A DNA stretch of 64,000 nt, taken from assembly GCF_000154445.1 (NCBI RefSeq), contig NZ_DS499558.1. One strand, written 5' to 3'. This stretch comes from Intestinibacter bartlettii (lineage in GTDB: Bacteria; Bacillota; Clostridia; Peptostreptococcales; Peptostreptococcaceae). Position numbers and translations under genes: made by a program. Below are positions 44,295 to 53,716 of this stretch, in pieces. How positions within the stretch are numbered: the stretch's first letter is position 1; every line of letters begins with the position of its first letter. Under the pieces are notes generated by a model. The model saw only the letters and a list, made by a program, of their open reading frames with translations. It was not told the DNA's origin and did not search any database.

Positions 44295-46650
44295 TATACT
44301 AATATTTGATGGGGCAATGGGGACAATGCTTCAAGGTAGGGGGCTACAAGCAGGACAAAATCCTGAAGCATTTGGATTTGATAATCCAGATGTATTAGTT
44401 GATATACACAAAGAATATTTTAAAGCAGGGGCAAATGTTGCAACTACGGATACTTTTGGGTGTAATGAATTAAAATTACCACAAGGATATGAGTTAGAAA
44501 AAGTAATAGATTCAGCAATAAAATCTGCTAAAAAGGCGGCATCATTAGTTGACAACGGAAAACAAAAATATGTAGCTCTTGATATCGGTCCAATAGGTGA
44601 GATGTTAGAGCCAATGGGAACACTTAGTTTTGATAGAGCATATGAAATATTCAAAAGACAGATGGTGCAAGGTGAAAAATCTGGTGCAGACATAATAGTC
44701 ATTGAGACTATGATGGATTTATATGAAATCAAGGCTGCATTACTTGCTGCAAAAGAAAATACTAATTTACCTGTTTTCTGTACTATGACTTTTGATGAAA
44801 ATGGAAGAAGTTTCACAGGGTGTTTACCAGAAAGTATGGTAGTTACATTACAAGGATTAGGTGCAGATGCAATAGGTGTGAACTGTTCACTAGGCCCAGA
44901 TTTATTAATTCCAATAGTTGAAAAAATAATTAAAAGAGCTACTATTCCAGTAATGGTACAAGCTAATGCAGGATTACCATGTATCAAGTGTGGTGAAACT
45001 GTATATGAAATGACAGCAGGACAATTTTTAGAAGGCGCATCTAAGTTTGCAAAAATGGGTGCAAAAATAATTGGTGGATGCTGTGGTACAAATCCAGAAT
45101 TTATAAAAGCATTAGCTGAAAATATAAAAGATGTTGAAGTAGAACCTTTAGAAAAAAATCTAGAATGTGTAGTTTGTTCTCCTTCAAAAATTCTTGAAAT
45201 ATCTGGACCTACAATAATGGGAGAAAGATTAAATCCAACAGGAAGAAAACCACTACAAGATGCATTAATAAACGGTGATTTAGACTATGTAGTAAGTCTT
45301 GGACTTGATCAAATAGAAGAAGGCGCTGAAATCTTAAATATGAATGTAGGACTTCCTGAAATAGACGAAAAGGTTATGATGCCTAAAGTTATAAAGACGT
45401 TACAAGAGATTATAAACGTACCGATACAACTTGACTCATCTAACGTAGAGGCATTAGAACAAGGTCTTAGATATTATAATGGAAGAACAATAGTTAACTC
45501 TGTGAATGGAAAAGAAGAAGCATTAAATAAAATCCTTCCAATCGTTAAAAAATACGGTGCAGGTTTAGTTGGATTAACATTAGACGAGAATGGAATTCCA
45601 AAAACAGCAGAAGGAAGATTTGAAATAGCTAAAAAAATAGTTGAAAGAGCAGAAAGTTATGGAATAAGAAGACAAGATATATTTATAGATTGTTTATCAT
45701 TAACTGTATCTGCACAACAAGAAGAGGCAATGGAAACTATAAAAGCTATAAGAATGGTAAAAGAAAATTTAGGGTGTAAAACTATTTTAGGAGTTTCAAA
45801 TATATCATTTGGAGTACCTAACAGAAGAGCGTTAAATTCAACATTCTTAAATCTAGCTTTAGGGGCTGGACTTGATTTAGCGATAATAAATACATCAGAA
45901 GAAGTTATGATGGAATCTATGTATGCTTATAGAGTAATAAATAATATAGATAAAGGTTGCGAAAAATATATAAAAAAATATATGGATGCTCCAAAATCAT
46001 CAAACAGTAAAACATCAAATAATGATTCAAAGGAAATGTCTTTAGATATTCTTGTTGAAAGAGGTTTAAAAGATGAAACAAAAGAATTAACAAATAAATT
46101 ACTTGAAGAACATGATGGACATTATATATTAGATAAAATATTAATACCCGCTCTTGATAAAATTGGAGTAAAATACGATAATGGAGAAATATTCCTTCCA
46201 CAAATGATACAAGCAGCAGAGACAATAAAAGTTTCATTAAATATTATAAAAGACAAATTAAGTGTTAATACTGATAGTAATGAGACAAAAGGAAAAATAA
46301 TAGTTGCTACTGTAAAGGGAGATATTCATGATATTGGTAAAAATATAGTAAAAATAATGCTAGAAAATTATGGATATGAAGTTATAGACCTAGGAAAAGA
46401 TGTTCCGATAGAAACAGTAGTAGAAACAGCAAAGAAACAAAATATTAAGTTGATAGGTTTAAGTGCTCTAATGACAACGACTGTACAGAATATGAAGGAC
46501 ACAATTAAAGCTATAAGAGAGTCTGGAATTGATGCAAAAGTTATAGTCGGAGGGGCAGTTTTAACAGAAGAATATGCTAAAAAAATAGATGCAGACTACT
46601 ATGCAAAGGACGCAAAAAGTTCTGTTGAGATAGCAAAACTGACTTTTTAA
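44260..46650 (+). CDS. metH: Cobalamin-dependent methionine synthase (lacking activation domain)
   Basis: Transfers the methyl group from methyltetrahydrofolate to homocysteine by way of methylcobalamin. The 796-residue protein has the homocysteine domain (about 1-290, zinc ligands in GVNCS and GGCCGTN), the pterin-binding domain (about 305-570, ERLNPTGRK), the cobalamin cap and B12-binding domain (about 590-796, DIHDIGKNIV). The fourth, activation domain is absent and encoded by the preceding gene, which overlaps by 35 bases. ATG 44260 is the likeliest start; GTG 44266 is possible. Confidence 0.93.
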   Translation: MVVEVRQYIQDNILIFDGAMGTMLQGRGLQAGQNPEAFGFDNPDVLVDIHKEYFKAGANVATTDTFGCNELKLPQGYELEKVIDSAIKSAKKAASLVDNGKQKYVALDIGPIGEMLEPMGTLSFDRAYEIFKRQMVQGEKSGADIIVIETMMDLYEIKAALLAAKENTNLPVFCTMTFDENGRSFTGCLPESMVVTLQGLGADAIGVNCSLGPDLLIPIVEKIIKRATIPVMVQANAGLPCIKCGETVYEMTAGQFLEGASKFAKMGAKIIGGCCGTNPEFIKALAENIKDVEVEPLEKNLECVVCSPSKILEISGPTIMGERLNPTGRKPLQDALINGDLDYVVSLGLDQIEEGAEILNMNVGLPEIDEKVMMPKVIKTLQEIINVPIQLDSSNVEALEQGLRYYNGRTIVNSVNGKEEALNKILPIVKKYGAGLVGLTLDENGIPKTAEGRFEIAKKIVERAESYGIRRQDIFIDCLSLTVSAQQEEAMETIKAIRMVKENLGCKTILGVSNISFGVPNRRALNSTFLNLALGAGLDLAIINTSEEVMMESMYAYRVINNIDKGCEKYIKKYMDAPKSSNSKTSNNDSKEMSLDILVERGLKDETKELTNKLLEEHDGHYILDKILIPALDKIGVKYDNGEIFLPQMIQAAETIKVSLNIIKDKLSVNTDSNETKGKIIVATVKGDIHDIGKNIVKIMLENYGYEVIDLGKDVPIETVVETAKKQNIKLIGLSALMTTTVQNMKDTIKAIRESGIDAKVIVGGAVLTEEYAKKIDADYYAKDAKSSVEIAKLTF

Positions 46651-46833
46651 AAAATAATGTGGAAATCAAGTATAAAAGTATGTTAAAATATAAAAGATAT
46701 TTAAGGGAATAAATTTATTTTTCCACTTAAATAATATAGCAAAATGTGCTATTATATTGAATATAGGTCATTAATTTAGAAGTTTATATAAATTTTAATT
46801 AATGATGTTAAATTAAAAATTTCTCGTCAACAC

Positions 46834-46866
46834 AAAAAGAGGCTATGTGATAGCCTCTTTTTGTTT
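46834..46866. terminator. Bidirectional terminator between metH and the chromate-family genes
   Basis: Hairpin AAAAAGAGGCTA / TAGCCTCTTTTT with A-run and T-run on either side, between convergent genes. Confidence 0.93.
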
Positions 46867-46879
46867 TGTAAAAAATAAT

Positions 46880-47446
46880 TTAAAACGATAATAAAATACC
46901 AACTACTGCAGAAAGAGCTATATATATAACTGGATGCTTTTTTGTATATTTTATTAAGAAGAATAATATGAGTGCAAAAATAATAGATTTAAAGTTAAAT
47001 AGATCTATAAGTTTTGAACTAATATTAAATTTATCAACATAAAACATAGTTATTTCTACAACACCCCAACAAGCTCCAACAATTAAACCTGTAGAAGTTG
47101 GTCTTATTGTATGGAAAACTGCCTCTACATATGGATTTTCCTTAAATTTATTTAAAAATTTAGAGATAATAATTATTATAACTACTGCTGGACAAACTAA
47201 TCCTAAAGTTGCAATTATTCCTCCAGAAATTCCCGATACTGAAAAACCAACATAAGTAGCCATATTTACACCTAAAGGACCTGGTGTAGATTCAGAAACA
47301 GCTATCATATTAGTTAAATCACTTCTTGAAAACCATCCAGTACTTTCGCTTATATTATATAAAAATGGCATTGTGGCAAGACCACCACCAATTGCAAAAA
47401 GGCCAGTTTTAAAAAACTCATAAAATAATCTAACAAGTATTAACAT
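46880..47446 (-). CDS. Chromate transporter family protein, second half-size subunit
   Basis: A 188-residue membrane protein of the CHR family, short type, with about six hydrophobic segments and the family start FKTGLFAIGGGLATMPFL and ESTPGPLGVNMATYVGF. Its ATG overlaps the stop of the other half-size gene, so the two are coupled and probably form a heterodimer. The family was defined by chromate efflux, but the natural substrate in anaerobes is unknown. Confidence 0.9.
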   Translation of the reverse strand: MLILVRLFYEFFKTGLFAIGGGLATMPFLYNISESTGWFSRSDLTNMIAVSESTPGPLGVNMATYVGFSVSGISGGIIATLGLVCPAVVIIIIISKFLNKFKENPYVEAVFHTIRPTSTGLIVGACWGVVEITMFYVDKFNISSKLIDLFNFKSIIFALILFFLIKYTKKHPVIYIALSAVVGILLSF

Positions 47447-47988
47447 TCTTCTTTACCTCCTCTAAATTTATAAATTAGAGCTCCTATAACTCCAGAGATA
47501 ATTATATAGATAATAGGAGATAAGCTTGTAACTATTGATAATATTGAAACAGCTATAAATATAGCAAAAGTCAATTTATCAACTATAGATTTTTTACCAA
47601 GTTTAATAATAGCATTTAAAATTAATACACATACACAAACTCTGACACCATTAAATGCATGGATTACAATTGGTAAGTCGGCGAAGTTAGTAAGAAATGC
47701 AGCAATTAACGTGATAATTATTACTGATGGTGTTATTACTCCTAAAGTAGCTATAATCCCGCCGATAATACCAGCTATTTTATAACCAATAAAAGTAGCA
47801 ACATTAACAGCTATAACTCCAGGTGTACATTGACCTATAGCATAATAATCCATTAATTCCTCTTCTGTAGTCCATTTTTTATTTTCGGCGACCTCTCTTT
47901 GTAAAATTGGTAACATTGCATATCCACCGCCAAATGTTAAACCCCCAATTCGTGCGAAGGTTAAAAATAAGTCGAGTAAAATATTCAT
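47440..47988 (-). CDS. Chromate transporter family protein, first half-size subunit
   Basis: A 182-residue short CHR-family protein with GGLTFGGGYAMLPILQREV and QCTPGVIAVNVATFIGYK. It is the first gene of a two-gene operon and is divergent from a LysR-type regulator, which is the natural candidate to control it. AGGAAGGGG-like ribosome site precedes the ATG. Confidence 0.9.
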   Translation of the reverse strand: MNILLDLFLTFARIGGLTFGGGYAMLPILQREVAENKKWTTEEELMDYYAIGQCTPGVIAVNVATFIGYKIAGIIGGIIATLGVITPSVIIITLIAAFLTNFADLPIVIHAFNGVRVCVCVLILNAIIKLGKKSIVDKLTFAIFIAVSILSIVTSLSPIIYIIISGVIGALIYKFRGGKEEC

Positions 47989-48171
47989 ATTAAAAATCCC
48001 CTTCCTAAAGTTTATAAGAAAATTTTAGCATAGTTATATATATATTAAAAATATATAATAAATATAGGTAATATACTTTTTTAGTATAGTTAAAATAAAA
48101 GTAAATTTTATTTAGTTTTTGTAGGCTATAGAAAAATATGCTTGTTCAAAAATTATAAGAGGGGGATTGAG

Positions 48172-49050
48172 ATGGATATAAAACAACTTATAAATTTTAT
48201 AACTATTGTTGAAGAGGGAAATATCACAAAAGCAGCCCAAAAATTACATATATCACAACCACCACTAAGTAATCAATTAAAAGCTTTAGAAGCGGAACTA
48301 GGAGTAAAATTAATTGAAAGAGGAAGCAGGAAAGTTACGCTTACTGATGTTGGAAATCTTTTATATAAAAGAGGAAAAGACATGGTGAATGTATTTGAAT
48401 CAACATTAAATGAGGTTGAGGATTTTAAATCTGGTATAGAAGGAGTACTAAAGATTGGAGCAGTTTCAACGTGTAATCAATTTATTCCAAATGAACTTAT
48501 ATCTCCATATGCAAAACAATATCCAAAGGTGAAATTTGAGTTATATGAAGGAAATACATATGAAGTTGTAGACATGATAGAAAGAGGAATTGTAGATATA
48601 GGTGTTGTGAGGACTCCTTTTAATAGTGAAAATTTATGTTGTTTAAATTTAAGAACAGAGCCGATGGTGGTTGTAGTTAATAAAAATGGTGAAAAATTCG
48701 GTTTTGAATATAGAGAAAAAATAGAGTCAAAAGATTTAGATGGAAAACCGATTGTAATATACAGAAGATATGAAAAATTAATAATGGATGTATTACAACT
48801 GAACAAAGTGAAAGCGAATATATATTGTCTTAATGACGATTCAAGAACGACAATAGCATGGGCACAAGCTGGGCTAGCAATAGGAATAGTACCTAAATCT
48901 ATTATCGACAATTCAAATAAGGAAATTGAAGTTTATGAACTTGATGAAGAGGAGCTTAAAACACAAATATCAGTAGCTTGGATGGAAAATAAATATTTAC
49001 CTAGAAGTGCAAGAAATTTGTTAGATATGATTAGAAAAAGTAGCTTTTAA
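48172..49050 (+). CDS. LysR-type transcriptional regulator
   Basis: A 292-residue regulator: N-terminal winged HTH (about 1-60, NITKAAQKLHISQPPLSNQL) and C-terminal periplasmic-binding-like effector domain (about 88-290). ATG 48172 is chosen because AGAGGGGGA lies just upstream. Divergent from the chromate-family operon with about 180 bases between, which is the classic LysR arrangement. The effector is unknown. Confidence 0.93.
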   Translation: MDIKQLINFITIVEEGNITKAAQKLHISQPPLSNQLKALEAELGVKLIERGSRKVTLTDVGNLLYKRGKDMVNVFESTLNEVEDFKSGIEGVLKIGAVSTCNQFIPNELISPYAKQYPKVKFELYEGNTYEVVDMIERGIVDIGVVRTPFNSENLCCLNLRTEPMVVVVNKNGEKFGFEYREKIESKDLDGKPIVIYRRYEKLIMDVLQLNKVKANIYCLNDDSRTTIAWAQAGLAIGIVPKSIIDNSNKEIEVYELDEEELKTQISVAWMENKYLPRSARNLLDMIRKSSF

Positions 49051-49060
49051 TATAGATAGA

Positions 49061-49098
49061 AAATAAGTGCCGAAAAGATGTTTTTCAGCACTTATTTA
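49061..49098. terminator. Bidirectional terminator between the LysR gene and the aminopeptidase
   Basis: Hairpin AAATAAGTGC / GCACTTATTT with a 17-base loop containing a T-run, between convergent genes. Confidence 0.8.
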
Positions 49099-49149
49099 TG
49101 TGTCAAAATAAATATCTAATTTATAAACTGAGATTAATAAATCATATTA

Positions 49150-50376
49150 TTAAAAAGCCCAGTTTCCGTCTTTAAATATTTGAATTTCCTCACCATCATG
49201 AGTAATACCAACGATATCTAAATCAGCAGAACCTACCATGAAGTCAACATGAGTAAGACTATCGTTTATTCCGTATTTATCGAAGTCTTCTGCTTTGATG
49301 TCATTTCCACCTTCTATACAAGATGAATATGCAGAACCTATTGCAAAGTGGCAAGATGCATTTTCATCGTATAATGTGTTATAGAATACTGTATTAGTAT
49401 CGGAAATTGGAGAAGAGTAAGGTACTAGAGCAATTTCACCTAAGTAATGAGAACCTTCGTCTGTTTCTATTAGATGTCTAAGAGTTTCTTCTCCTTCCTT
49501 AGCAGTGAAATCTACTATTCTACCTTTTTCGAATTTAAGTACAAAATCGTTTATTACATTTCCACCATAAACAAGTGGTTTTGTGCTTGCAAGTGTTCCA
49601 TTTACTCCGTATTTGTGAGGTAAGCAGAAGATTTCTTCTGTTGGCATATTTGGATTGAATTCAATTCCATTTACATCTTTTTCACTTCCACTTTCCCAAA
49701 TATGACCTTCTGGCATTTCAACAGTTAAATCAGTTATTTTTGATTTATATTTTAAAGTTTTAAATTTCTTGCTATTTAAGAAATCAGTTTTTTCCTTAAG
49801 ATTATTATTATGTTCTTTCCATGCTTCAATTGGGTCATCTGTAACTCTTGAACATTTGAAAATTAAGTCCCAAAGTTTGTCCATTGCCTCTTGTTCAGAA
49901 ACATCAGGGAAGATTTTTTTGGCCCAAGCAGCAGTAGGAATAGAAACGATACTCCATCTACATTTATTTGTTAAAGTATATCCACGCCATTCTTTTAATG
50001 CCTGGCCTGATACTTTTTGATACTCTGCAATTCTTTTTGGGTCTACATTTTTTAATAAATCAGGATCTTGTGCATATATAGTTAAGAATGCACCGCCTTC
50101 TTTTGCTATATCAAGATATTGGTCGGAAATCCATCTTGGGAATTCTTCGAAAGCCTCATCAGGTGCATTTAAATATTTTATTAAGCTACATTTTTCATCA
50201 GACCATTCTATATGAACATTTTTAGCTCCAGCTTTGTAAGCCTCTTCAACAACATATCTTACGTATTCAGCACATTCAATAGGTGTTCTTACAAGAAGAG
50301 TTTGTCCAGGTTGTATATTTACTCCAGTTTTAACTGCTAATTCTGCGTATTTTTGTAATTTTGTATTAAAATCCAT
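49150..50376 (-). CDS. ampS: M29-family aminopeptidase (AmpS type)
   Basis: A 408-residue cytoplasmic metallo-aminopeptidase of clan M29. The metal-binding C-terminal half is visible: EGSHYLGEIALVP (near 310), CHFAIGSAY (near 340) and HVDFMVGSADLDIVG (near 375). ATG 50376 (MDFNTKL) has AAAGGAG 7 bases upstream; an upstream in-frame ATG would add 23 residues before this ribosome site and is rejected. It probably releases N-terminal amino acids during peptide use. Confidence 0.94.
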   Translation of the reverse strand: MDFNTKLQKYAELAVKTGVNIQPGQTLLVRTPIECAEYVRYVVEEAYKAGAKNVHIEWSDEKCSLIKYLNAPDEAFEEFPRWISDQYLDIAKEGGAFLTIYAQDPDLLKNVDPKRIAEYQKVSGQALKEWRGYTLTNKCRWSIVSIPTAAWAKKIFPDVSEQEAMDKLWDLIFKCSRVTDDPIEAWKEHNNNLKEKTDFLNSKKFKTLKYKSKITDLTVEMPEGHIWESGSEKDVNGIEFNPNMPTEEIFCLPHKYGVNGTLASTKPLVYGGNVINDFVLKFEKGRIVDFTAKEGEETLRHLIETDEGSHYLGEIALVPYSSPISDTNTVFYNTLYDENASCHFAIGSAYSSCIEGGNDIKAEDFDKYGINDSLTHVDFMVGSADLDIVGITHDGEEIQIFKDGNWAF

Positions 50377-50678
50377 AAAAAAGCTCCTTTCAATATTATG
50401 TAATTTTAAGTTTATAGTATTAAGTATAATTCTATAAATAGCCACTCCTAAATTATACCATTGTATTTATACAAAATAATGGTTTTCTTGTTATTTATTT
50501 AGTATTATAGTAAACAAAAAATATATACCCAAATATCAGGTTTTATGTGAAAAATATTTAGAAAATTTTAAGCATTTGAGCTCTTTAATTTGTGACATAA
50601 AAAGCATATAATATTAACATATGATATAGTTATAATTTATACATTAAATAATATAATAAATTTAATAGGAGGAAATGG

Positions 50679-51479
50679 ATGGAGTTATATGATGCTATTT
50701 TCTATAGAAAGTCTATAGAATTTTATTCAACAAAACCGATAACAGAATTTTTAATGGAAGAAGTAAAGAAATTATGTAGCAATATAACTTATCTAAATTC
50801 AAATTTAAATATAAAAGCCCATGTAATTGATAGAGGACATTTGATTAATTTTTCAACGCACAATAAAATTCAAATAAAAGCACCTCATTATATATTAATA
50901 ACTAGTAATCAAGGGGAAAATTATCTAGAGAATATAGGATATGCATTACAAGAAGTTACACTAGAAATGGCTTGTCTAGGTCTAGGAACAACATGGTTAA
51001 AATGTATGCTAAGCAGGGATGAAGTAGAAGAATTTGTTAATTTAGATAAAATAGATGGACAGGATGAATCAGAAATAGAATATCCTCAAGCAATAATTGC
51101 ATTTGGATATCCAGAAGAAGGGGAGGCACTATTTAGATCATCTTCAGCAATACATGATAGACACAAAATGAAACATATATGTAAAACATATGATGAAAAA
51201 TGGTTTAATGCTTTAAATGCATTGAGAGTGGCACCATCAATTAGCAATTGCCAGCCGTGGACATTAGAACAAAGAGAAAATGGTTTTGATATATTTGAAA
51301 ATGAACACAAGAAAAAATCTGATATAGAAAAATATATAAAAATGAGTATGGGTGTTGCATTAAAACATTTTGAGATTGGTTGCAGATATGATAATATAGA
51401 GATAGAATATAGAAAATTTGATGTAAAAAATAAGCGAAAAAAATTATATTTTATAAGTGTTTTAGAAAAGACTATATAG
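50679..51479 (+). CDS. Nitroreductase-family FMN protein (TM1586-like)
   Basis: A 266-residue protein with two half-repeats of the nitroreductase fold. It begins LYDAIFYRKSIEFY, and the motif RVAPSISNCQPW (near 183) is typical of the putative TM1586-like subgroup. Residue pattern ACLGLGTTWLKC matches nitroreductases. Flavin binding and reduction of a small molecule are expected; the substrate is unknown. ATG follows AGGAGGAAA. Confidence 0.87.
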   Translation: MELYDAIFYRKSIEFYSTKPITEFLMEEVKKLCSNITYLNSNLNIKAHVIDRGHLINFSTHNKIQIKAPHYILITSNQGENYLENIGYALQEVTLEMACLGLGTTWLKCMLSRDEVEEFVNLDKIDGQDESEIEYPQAIIAFGYPEEGEALFRSSSAIHDRHKMKHICKTYDEKWFNALNALRVAPSISNCQPWTLEQRENGFDIFENEHKKKSDIEKYIKMSMGVALKHFEIGCRYDNIEIEYRKFDVKNKRKKLYFISVLEKTI

Positions 51480-51521
51480 ATTTAATAAAAAATAATTATA
51501 TTAATCATATTTAAACAAAGG

Positions 51522-51550
51522 TTGACATATTAATAAATAAGTGCAATAAT
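51522..51550 (+). promoter_or_regulatory. Promoter of the pyr operon
   Basis: TTGACA, 17 bases, AATAAT with an upstream TGC (extended -10). It precedes the tandem attenuators. Confidence 0.75.
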
Positions 51551-51582
51551 CTATATAAGCTATGCAAAATTTAAATAAAACT

Positions 51583-51727
51583 TTAAATTATTCCAGAGAG
51601 AATATAAAGTAATTTAATAATAAATATATTGTATTTAGAAGCATACTTAGACAGTGAGCTAAGTGCATCTTTAAACATATCTATTGAGATTATTTATACC
51701 TCTGGTTAATGACTAGAGGTTTTTTTA
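51583..51727 (+). promoter_or_regulatory. PyrR-type attenuator 1
   Basis: ATTCCAGAGAGAAT at 51589-51602 resembles the PyrR binding loop. A hairpin CTTAG / CTAAG follows (51646-51663), then the terminator ACCTCT / AGAGGT with T-run at 51698-51726. PyrR with UMP would favour termination. The loop is less canonical than in attenuator 2. Confidence 0.75.
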
Positions 51728-51759
51728 TATATAAAATAAAAACATAATAAAGTCTTTTA

Positions 51760-51858
51760 AAATAGTCCAGAGAGGCTGATAAAGATACTTCATAGTTAAC
51801 AGTTAGTTATTTATGTATACAAAGTCCTTATACCTCTATGGTGTAAGGGCTTTTTTTA
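51760..51858 (+). promoter_or_regulatory. PyrR-type attenuator 2
   Basis: AGTCCAGAGAGGCT at 51764-51777 is a textbook PyrR binding loop. The terminator AGTCCTTATACC / GGTGTAAGGGCT with T7 is at 51823-51857, ending about 35 bases before pyrF. UMP-bound PyrR would promote termination. No pyrR gene is in this window. Confidence 0.9.
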
Positions 51859-51890
51859 AAGTAAGGCTTTATTAAGAAGGAGAGTATAAA

Positions 51891-52607
51891 ATGATAAATG
51901 GGAAAGAAAAGTTAATAGTAGCTATTGACACAGACGACTTTGATAAAGCTAAAGAATTAATAGATCAACTGGAAGACAGTGTGGATATATTTAAAGTAGG
52001 ACTAGAACAATATGTTGCTACTAAGGGGAGAACAGTGGAGTATCTAAGAGAAAAAGGAAAAAAAGTATTCCTAGACCTTAAATTCCACGACATACCAAAC
52101 ACTATGAAGAGTGCAGTAAAAGCTGCAATAAAAGATAATGTTTGGATGATGACAATACATGTTTCAGACTTTGAAGGAATGAGACAATGTGCTGAAATAG
52201 CAAAACAAGAAGCAGAAAGATTAAATATTGAAAAACCAATAATAGTTGGAGTTACAGTTTTAACTTCGCTAAGTAATGAAGATTTACAAGACATTGGTTG
52301 CAATATGACAACTGAAGAATTAGCTATAAAAAGAGCAAAATTAGCTAAAAAATCAGGAATAGATGGAGTTGTATGTTCAGCTAAAGAAGTAGATAAAATA
52401 GTTGAAGCTTGTGGCAAAGATTTTGTAACTGTGTGCCCAGGAATAAGACCTCAATCAGCAGCAGTAGGAGATCAAAAAAGAGTTGTTACTCCAGCGCAAG
52501 CAATCCAAAATGGAGCGCATTATATGGTAGTTGGAAGACCAATAACACAAGCTGAAAATCCAAAACAATCAGCTATAGATATAGTTAAAGAGATTGAAAA
52601 CGCATAG
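51891..52607 (+). CDS. pyrF: Orotidine 5'-phosphate decarboxylase
   Basis: Last step of UMP synthesis. At 238 residues it is the longer (group I-like, archaeal/Gram-positive) or standard TIM-barrel form. Visible catalytic segment is FLDLKFHDIPNT (Lys-x-x-Asp-type core, near 62-72); the C-terminal phosphate loop is TVCPGIRP...VVGRPI. It is first of pyrF-carA-carB, 12 bases before carA, and controlled by the two PyrR attenuators. Strong AAGGAGAG ribosome site. Confidence 0.96.
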   Translation: MINGKEKLIVAIDTDDFDKAKELIDQLEDSVDIFKVGLEQYVATKGRTVEYLREKGKKVFLDLKFHDIPNTMKSAVKAAIKDNVWMMTIHVSDFEGMRQCAEIAKQEAERLNIEKPIIVGVTVLTSLSNEDLQDIGCNMTTEELAIKRAKLAKKSGIDGVVCSAKEVDKIVEACGKDFVTVCPGIRPQSAAVGDQKRVVTPAQAIQNGAHYMVVGRPITQAENPKQSAIDIVKEIENA

Positions 52608-52619
52608 GAGGGAAGTTAT

Positions 52620-53678
52620 ATGAAAGCAAGATTAATATTAGAAGACGGTACTGTTTTTAAAGGTAAAGCATTTGGTTATTTAGAAGAATCTGTTGGGGAA
52701 GTAGTTTTCAATACTTCTATGACTGGCTATGGGGAAGTGTTAACAGACCCTTCTTATTATGGACAAATAGTAACTATGACTTACCCATTAATAGGAAACT
52801 ATGGAATCAATTTAGAAGATGTACAATCAAGAAATGTATGTGTTAAAGGATTTATCGTTAGAGAAAAAAGTGACACACCTAATAACTTTAGAAATGAAAT
52901 GAGCTTAGATGTTTATTTAAAACAAAATAAAATAATAGGGCTTGAAGGAATAGATACAAGAGCGTTAACAAAAATCCTTAGAAATCAAGGAACAATGAGA
53001 GGAATCATAACATTAGATAATAATGCTACACTTGAAAGTGTTCAACCTAAAATAGACAAATTTGATAATACATATGCAGTTTATGATGTTTCAAGAAAAG
53101 AAAAAGAATATTTCCAAGGTAGTGGAGCAAAAGTTGCTGTTATGGACTACGGAGTAAAACAAAATATAATAGAAAACTTCATAAACAGAGGATGTGACGT
53201 AACAGTATATCCTGCAACTACAACGGCAGAAGAAGTATTAAATGATGATCCAGATTTAATATTCTTATCAAATGGACCTGGGGACCCAGATGACCTAGAT
53301 GAGATAGTAGGAAATGTTAAGAAAATGATAGGTAAAAAACCTATAGTAGGAATATGTTTAGGACATCAAATCTTAGCTAGAGTATTTGGTGGAAAAACAG
53401 GAAAACTTAAATTCGGACATAGAGGTGGAAATCATCCTGTAAAAGATTTCGAAGAAAATAAAGTATTTATAACTGCACAAAACCACGGTTACTATGTAAC
53501 TGATGTGCCAGAATGCATGAATGTAACTCAAGTCAACTTAAACGATAATACAGTTGAAGGAATGAGACATAAAGAATTACCAATATATAGTGTGCAATAT
53601 CACCCAGAAGCTTGTCCAGGACCAAAAGACAGCCAATATATATTCGATAAATTCTTAGATGTATTAAATAATAAATAA
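52620..53678 (+). CDS. carA: Carbamoyl-phosphate synthase, small (glutaminase) subunit
   Basis: Hydrolyses glutamine and channels ammonia to CarB. The 352-residue protein has the CarA-specific N-terminal domain and a class I amidotransferase domain with catalytic Cys in GICLGHQIL (about 242-250) and the His-Glu pair in QYHPEA. Followed by carB after 38 bases. The linkage to pyrF and PyrR attenuators suggests the pyrimidine-dedicated synthase. Confidence 0.97.
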   Translation: MKARLILEDGTVFKGKAFGYLEESVGEVVFNTSMTGYGEVLTDPSYYGQIVTMTYPLIGNYGINLEDVQSRNVCVKGFIVREKSDTPNNFRNEMSLDVYLKQNKIIGLEGIDTRALTKILRNQGTMRGIITLDNNATLESVQPKIDKFDNTYAVYDVSRKEKEYFQGSGAKVAVMDYGVKQNIIENFINRGCDVTVYPATTTAEEVLNDDPDLIFLSNGPGDPDDLDEIVGNVKKMIGKKPIVGICLGHQILARVFGGKTGKLKFGHRGGNHPVKDFEENKVFITAQNHGYYVTDVPECMNVTQVNLNDNTVEGMRHKELPIYSVQYHPEACPGPKDSQYIFDKFLDVLNNK

Positions 53679-53716
53679 TTAGAACGTTATAAATATTTTG
53701 TGAAGGAGAAAAAATT

